Source: Belnapia mucosa (GTDB lineage: Bacteria; Pseudomonadota; Alphaproteobacteria; Acetobacterales; Acetobacteraceae). Taken from it: DNA of 64,000 nucleotides. Numbering within the stretch: position 1 is the stretch's first letter; every line of letters begins with the position of its first letter. The DNA is taken from the NCBI RefSeq assembly GCF_016775475.1, contig NZ_JAEUXJ010000013.1, positions 58,857 to 122,856 on the forward strand, in the 5' to 3' direction. Both the position numbers and the translations under genes were made by a program. The notes beneath the pieces were generated by a model, which was given only the letters and a program-made list of their open reading frames with translations, was not told where the DNA came from and searched no databases. This document shows positions 59,851 to 64,000 of the stretch, piece by piece.

Positions 59851-61740
59851 ATGTCACGCCGCGTCTCCCCGCCCGTCGAAGAATTCCCGAAGCTGCGCCA
59901 GCCTCTCACCGCGGGGGAGCGGACCGTGTTCGAGATGTTCGACCGCCACCTTCCCGTTGAGTGGGAGATTTACGTGCAGCCCCACATGAACGGGCTGCGT
60001 CCTGATTTCGTACTGCTCAATCCAAAGGTTGGCATCGGCGTCTTCGAAATAAAAGACTGGGATCTCGACGCAATGAGGTATTCCGTCGAGAAGGACGATG
60101 ACGGAATGCCTGCCCTCGTGGCGCGGCGCGACGGAAAGCGGTTCAGTCTACAGCGAGAAAATCCTGTTCTAAAGGTAAATTTGTATAAAGACAGCATTTA
60201 CAAACTATATTGTCCTCGACTCGAACAAAATGACGGATTTGCAGCAATAACCGCAGGCGTGATTTTTCCCTATGCCGACACGCGGCGGGTCAAGGGACTA
60301 ATGAGGTACTTCCTCTCGAACGAAGAAGCTGAGGAATACGCCAAATATCACCCCATCAGCGGCATGACCGAAGTCCGCTCGTCTAATGTCAGAGCGGTGT
60401 TTCCCGAGGCGTTCCGCTCGCGGTCGCGCCTCATGACCGAAGCGCTGGCGGAAGATCTGCGCGGCTGGCTCGTAGAACCAGACTTCGCGAAGATACAGAG
60501 GGAACCTCTAATCCTCGATCCCAATCAGAAGAACCTCGTCGCCACCTGGCCGGCTTCTGGCTACAGGCGCATCAAGGGACCGGCGGGATCTGGCAAGTCG
60601 GTCGTGCTGGCCGCGCGGGCCGCGCACCGTGCAGACCAGGGTAAGTCCGTCTTGATCGTCACGTTCAACATCACGCTGTGGCACTATCTAAGAGATCTTG
60701 TCGTTAGGGGATTGAAAGAATCGCAATCCATCAACTTGATCCAGTTCGACCACTTTCACAGTTTCTGCAGACGGGTGTGCGATGATGCAGGTTTCACGAA
60801 CCGTTATCAGCACATCTGCAGCAAATATGCGTCCGACAAGAATCACCTGCTCCGCGTCGCTATACCGCGTCTGGCCGAAGAGGCCCTGGAGACCGGCGAG
60901 GTAGAGAAGTTTGACACCATTATGGTCGACGAGGGTCAGGATTACGAGCCGAGATGGTGGAACATCCTTCGGAAGGCACTGAAGAAGGAAGGCGGCGAAA
61001 TGCTGCTTGTCGCGGACGCAACTCAAGACGTCTACGGCACAGGAAAGGCTTGGACCGAAGAGGCCATGCACAACCTGGGCTTCCGCAGCGGTCCCTGGGC
61101 GCAATTGAAGACGAGCTATCGCCTTCCCGCCATCGCCAAGAGCTACGCCAGGGACTTTGCTCGACGGTTCCTGCCGCCCCTGACTGCGGACCTACCCGAC
61201 GAGGAACAAGCCGATCTTGCCTTGGAGAACTGCCGTCTCCGGTGGGTGCAGTGCCCCGAAGAGGAAGGGGTCGAAGCGTGCGTGCGGGAACTCCTGCTGC
61301 TGATGCGACAGACCGGAACAAAGGCGCTGGCGAACGCCGACATCACCTACCTGACAGACGACACGAAGTTGGGCGAGGAGGTGATCAGCACTCTGTCGAA
61401 CAGGAACATCAGGACAGTCAGCACCTTCAACCAGTCGGTCATGGAGCGTCGCCGCGAGAAGATGGGTTTCTACATGGGTGACGCCCGGATCAAGGCGACA
61501 ACCCTGCACAGCTTCAAGGGGTGGGAGGCCCGTCTGCTCGTTGTCTACGTGAGTGAATTCCGCACCGAAGAGAGTAAGGCGCTTATCTACGCAGCACTGA
61601 CGCGGCTGAAGCGCAGCCCGGACGGAAGCTGGCTGACCGTGGTGTGCGCTGCGCCGGAACTCGCCGAGTTCGGCAGGACGTGGCCCGACCACCACGAGCG
61701 AGGGCATGGCGTGGTCTTGTTCCACACCGTCGCAGAGTAA
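59851..61740 (+). CDS. NERD nuclease-UvrD-like helicase fusion
   Basis: A 629-residue protein with two parts. Residues ~20-130 form a NERD (nuclease-related) domain: RPDFVLLNP with Asp52 and VFEIKDW with Glu66 and Lys68, an intact D/ExK site. Residues ~225-600 are a superfamily 1 helicase of UvrD type: Walker A GPAGSGKSV (243-251), Walker B FDTIMVDEGQD (354-364), LKTSYRLP, a motif V-like TTLHSFKGWEA (550-560) and YAALTRLKR (motif VI). Composition is AT-richer than the chromosome, especially near 60.18 kb. NERD-helicases are known in staphylococcal phage immunity (Nhi). A defence role is likely but not proven. Confidence 0.85.
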   Translation: MSRRVSPPVEEFPKLRQPLTAGERTVFEMFDRHLPVEWEIYVQPHMNGLRPDFVLLNPKVGIGVFEIKDWDLDAMRYSVEKDDDGMPALVARRDGKRFSLQRENPVLKVNLYKDSIYKLYCPRLEQNDGFAAITAGVIFPYADTRRVKGLMRYFLSNEEAEEYAKYHPISGMTEVRSSNVRAVFPEAFRSRSRLMTEALAEDLRGWLVEPDFAKIQREPLILDPNQKNLVATWPASGYRRIKGPAGSGKSVVLAARAAHRADQGKSVLIVTFNITLWHYLRDLVVRGLKESQSINLIQFDHFHSFCRRVCDDAGFTNRYQHICSKYASDKNHLLRVAIPRLAEEALETGEVEKFDTIMVDEGQDYEPRWWNILRKALKKEGGEMLLVADATQDVYGTGKAWTEEAMHNLGFRSGPWAQLKTSYRLPAIAKSYARDFARRFLPPLTADLPDEEQADLALENCRLRWVQCPEEEGVEACVRELLLLMRQTGTKALANADITYLTDDTKLGEEVISTLSNRNIRTVSTFNQSVMERRREKMGFYMGDARIKATTLHSFKGWEARLLVVYVSEFRTEESKALIYAALTRLKRSPDGSWLTVVCAAPELAEFGRTWPDHHERGHGVVLFHTVAE

Positions 61741-61937
61741 GGGGCTGGCCCGCCGCGTTTCCCTGCCTGGAGAGTGCAAACCCCAAGCGGGAAACCTTAT
61801 GTCGTTGGGCAGCGAGCGTTCAACGCAGGTGGACGGGCCTGTCGATCCAGGCCGGCTATAGTCGCTTCTTCACCAGCTGGCCGCGACCGTCGAGCTGGTC
61901 GGTCACGCCAGGCATTGCATAGCCGAACGCCCAGACC

Positions 61938-61952
61938 GTATCATTGCGATAC
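61938..61952. promoter_or_regulatory. Inverted repeat immediately before the PD-(D/E)XK gene
   Basis: GTATC-ATTGC-GATAC, 5-bp arms ending one base before the ATG at 61954. The position would let a bound protein block translation or initiation. No matching regulator is identified. Confidence 0.35.
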
Positions 61953-61953
61953 G

Positions 61954-62943
61954 ATGGTGAAAACGGCAATGTCGATGACTAGCTTATCAGAGCTTCGTGT
62001 CTGGTGGCATGGAATTGCAGCCCTGCCAGCCGGTCAAAGTGACCGAACGTACTTCGCACTACGCCGCATCTGGGGCGACCACACCATGACGGGCGCCCGT
62101 GGGTTTTATCGGTGGTCATCCGAGGACCACATCACTCCTGCCCTGTTTCAAAACTGGGCCTTGTTTCCTGATCTCACCTGGGTCGCGCCGCTTGTCCAAG
62201 CCTGCGGTGGTCAGGCGGGCACCGTGACTCAAGCCAGTTGGTCGTATGCGTGTGAGGAACTCCTCGACGCAAAACTCCTGCCGTATCACGGACGGAACTT
62301 CATCATAGCTGACGTGCTGATGCATTTCGTCGACGAGAATGGCCCTGGGCTGCTGGCTTTGGAAGTAAAGAAGCCAGGTGCGGCGGCGCAGCCGGCGGAT
62401 GCCCGTAAGCTTCGGAGTTATTGCGATCTGCCGAGCACGCGGATGATCGGGCGTCGCTACGGGTGTTTCCTGGTCGGAGAGCGGCATGTCGCCGCCACCC
62501 TGGAGGCGACCGGACATGAGTGGCACGTCGTCTCCTGGGAGCATCTGCGCGGGCTCCAGGCCGAAGTTGCGAAGGGGCTGGCCATTCCAGAGTTGCTTCG
62601 TCAGCGGGTCGTCGCATGGATCTCACGTGCACATGCCAGGTACGGAATCGGAGCACCTGCTTCCGCTCCGATGCCGCTTGCAGGCGCCGAGCTCGCAACA
62701 GAAGCGGGTTATGCGGAGATCCGGCCGTTTAACCTTCCGACGAGCGTGGAACGCTTCCTGCTCGGCTCAGAATGTGTTGAAGCGGCAGCCAGCGGGCTCG
62801 ACCCCGCACCTCCCTACGCCTGGCTCTCCGGCGAGCCGTCGGCTGAGGACGTCCGGAGACGAAAACTGCAGAGTACCGCGGAGCGTCGGATTATCCGCTG
62901 GCAGCCCCAGTGGAACCTCAAACAAGAGCCGGTCTGGCCCTAA
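61954..62943 (+). CDS. Putative PD-(D/E)XK nuclease
   Basis: A 329-residue protein with no named family that I recognise. A likely PD-(D/E)XK nuclease core lies at ~95-180: Glu101 in a helix (SYACEELLDAKL), Asp120 (FIIADVLMHF) and Glu137-x-Lys139 (LLALEVKKPG), followed by SYCDLPSTRMIGRRYGCFLVG, in the canonical order and spacing. The ~90-residue N-terminus and ~150-residue C-terminus show no known domain. ATGs at 61954, 61969 and 61975 are possible starts. It lies 213 bases after the NERD-helicase gene, same strand. Confidence 0.72.
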   Translation: MVKTAMSMTSLSELRVWWHGIAALPAGQSDRTYFALRRIWGDHTMTGARGFYRWSSEDHITPALFQNWALFPDLTWVAPLVQACGGQAGTVTQASWSYACEELLDAKLLPYHGRNFIIADVLMHFVDENGPGLLALEVKKPGAAAQPADARKLRSYCDLPSTRMIGRRYGCFLVGERHVAATLEATGHEWHVVSWEHLRGLQAEVAKGLAIPELLRQRVVAWISRAHARYGIGAPASAPMPLAGAELATEAGYAEIRPFNLPTSVERFLLGSECVEAAASGLDPAPPYAWLSGEPSAEDVRRRKLQSTAERRIIRWQPQWNLKQEPVWP

Positions 62944-63074
62944 CGCGCATGCGAATGTCCTCCGACGTTGTCGCCGACGCACCGCCGCCCATGCCCATCT
63001 GCTGGTACTCAATGGCGAAGCGTATGGGCCGGACTCACGCGGGTGGAATGGTCGCTTTTAAGGGGGCTTAGATC

Positions 63075-63947
63075 TTGATTTCGTTGCATGGTGCTCCGAC
63101 GCGAGGCCTCGTCGTAGACGAGCCCTGGATCAGCATGATCCTGTCGGGCACGAAGACGTGGGAGATGCGATCGCGTCCAACCAGCCTGCGCGGTCGGATT
63201 GCCCTGATCAGGAAGCGCTCCGGCCTCGTTGTAGGCACTGCCGAACTCGTCGACTGCCTTGCGCCGCTCGACGCAGATGCAATGGCTGCGACGGCCGACA
63301 GGCACGGTATCGACCCGGGATGGCAGCCGGACGCCCTGGCGGCTGGATGGGTGATCCCGTGGGTGCTGCGCGACGCGCGCGCGCTCGCTGCGCCCGTGCC
63401 CTATCGCCACCCTCTGGGTACCGTCGGATGGGTGGTCCTCGATCAGTCGGTTACCGAGGCGATTGCCGGCCGCGTGCCGCTCCCTTTAGCCGCGGTTGGG
63501 ACGGCGCGCGACAGACACGCCGACGCGTCAGCCTCGGCAACCTCGGTGGCGGAGGTTGTCAGGCCGGCAGGGCCGCCCGCGCGCCCGCTGCCTGCCATCG
63601 GCGCAGGGGAGAGCGGGGTCGTGCGGCTGACGGGCGGGAACATCAGGAACGGTCACGTCTACCTGCGGACGGTCCGATACCTGCTGCCCGACGACGTTAT
63701 CGGCGGGCCGAACGCGGAGGCGGCGGCTCCCAGCCTCCTGACGGTCACCTTCGAGCCGGGACCGACGATCACCACGGACGTCGCGGGCGACAAGATGATC
63801 CTGCGTCAGCGCGGGCCGGTGCGGGAGTTCTTCCGGGCGGCCGGGGCGCGCGAAGGCGAAGACGTTGTCGTACAGCGAACCGGGCCGTATTCGCTCAGGA
63901 TTGCGCTGCTCCGGGTGGCCCGGTTGTTGATTTGCACTGAGAGCTGA
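63075..63947 (+). CDS. ASCH domain fused to a B3-like DNA-binding domain
   Basis: A 290-residue protein starting at TTG, with AAGGGGG about 9 bases upstream. Residues ~10-125 match the ASCH fold, a PUA-related nucleic-acid reader: LVVDEPWISMILSGTKTWEMR, then RGRIALIRKRSGLVVGTAEL. After an Ala/Pro-rich linker, residues ~190-285 (RLTGGNIRNGHVYLRTVRYL, IGGPN, ITTDVAGDKMILRQRG, REFFRAAGAREGEDVVVQR) resemble the bacterial B3/EcoRII-N-like DNA-binding domain often found in restriction or methyltransferase proteins. Reading modified or specific DNA is the likely job. It is the third same-strand gene of the island. The domain calls are from pattern recognition only. Confidence 0.7.
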   Translation: MISLHGAPTRGLVVDEPWISMILSGTKTWEMRSRPTSLRGRIALIRKRSGLVVGTAELVDCLAPLDADAMAATADRHGIDPGWQPDALAAGWVIPWVLRDARALAAPVPYRHPLGTVGWVVLDQSVTEAIAGRVPLPLAAVGTARDRHADASASATSVAEVVRPAGPPARPLPAIGAGESGVVRLTGGNIRNGHVYLRTVRYLLPDDVIGGPNAEAAAPSLLTVTFEPGPTITTDVAGDKMILRQRGPVREFFRAAGAREGEDVVVQRTGPYSLRIALLRVARLLICTES

Positions 63948-64000
63948 CCCAGGAGGGGCCGAAGTTTTCGTCGAGAAATGACCCGTGTCTGTTCACCTCC
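63948..64000. other. Window end, no feature seen
   Basis: Fifty-three bases after the ASCH-B3 gene with no supportable gene or RNA. The presumed island continues past the window. Confidence 0.4.

Overview
The window is a high-GC (about 70% by eye) chromosomal segment. It most resembles an alphaproteobacterium of the Rhodospirillales/Acetobacteraceae type (Roseomonas-like). The evidence is the heme A synthase, plant-type GshA, and RsmE/UbiA divergent pair, orphan Bug-type and TRAP binding proteins, an HWE histidine kinase with a small receiver, and several NtaA/luciferase-type monooxygenases. Two stretches are clearly AT-richer and look acquired: about 45.4-46.6 kb, and 59.7 kb to the right edge.

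Left part (1-16.7 kb): the 3' end of heme A synthase; a 1525-residue histidine kinase with ten tandem PAS-like repeats on a near-perfect 381-bp period; tldD with a GNAT gene; TspO; gshA/rsmE; ubiA with a lysine-methyltransferase-like gene; a secreted protein of FYDAQGR repeats; a WD40-cytochrome c fusion behind an SDR lacking the catalytic Tyr; a CtBP-like dehydrogenase; a 42-aa lipoprotein; and a MATE pump.

Middle left (16.7-31.7 kb): a secreted alpha/beta hydrolase; an IlvD/Edd dehydratase, SDR and FAH-fold hydrolase that together fit a non-phosphorylative sugar-acid route; a hydroxyacid dehydrogenase; an FMN monooxygenase coupled to a hybrid kinase with a degenerate N-box; an IS5-type transposase-derived gene under an alphaproteobacterial SOS box that overlaps a good sigma-70 promoter; gamma-glutamyltransferase; enoyl-CoA hydratase; and a DUF47-pit phosphate pair with a Pho box.

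Middle right (31.8-45.4 kb): an HWE kinase convergent with a receiver whose phosphoacceptor Asp is Asn; dinB; modBC without modA but with a shortened MoeA-like gene; phnDEC with an atypical phosphoesterase; a Bug binding protein; and a second NtaA-like monooxygenase beside a GntR-type palindrome.

Right part (45.4-64 kb): a low-GC YdjM-like membrane protein; a Crp/Fnr regulator with a cupin gene; an LLM oxidoreductase divergent from a TetR regulator; map; an SDR; DUF3750; a paoABC periplasmic aldehyde oxidoreductase operon with a strongly folded leader; a TRAP binding protein; and a second Crp/Fnr regulator. At 59,677-59,701 there is a 25-nt tRNA 3'-end fragment that fits an attachment-site scar. 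To its right lie three collinear genes of foreign composition: NERD nuclease-UvrD-like helicase, PD-(D/E)XK nuclease candidate, and ASCH plus B3-like domain protein. This trio is the best candidate for an undescribed (probably anti-phage or anti-mobile-DNA) system, and it may continue past the window.
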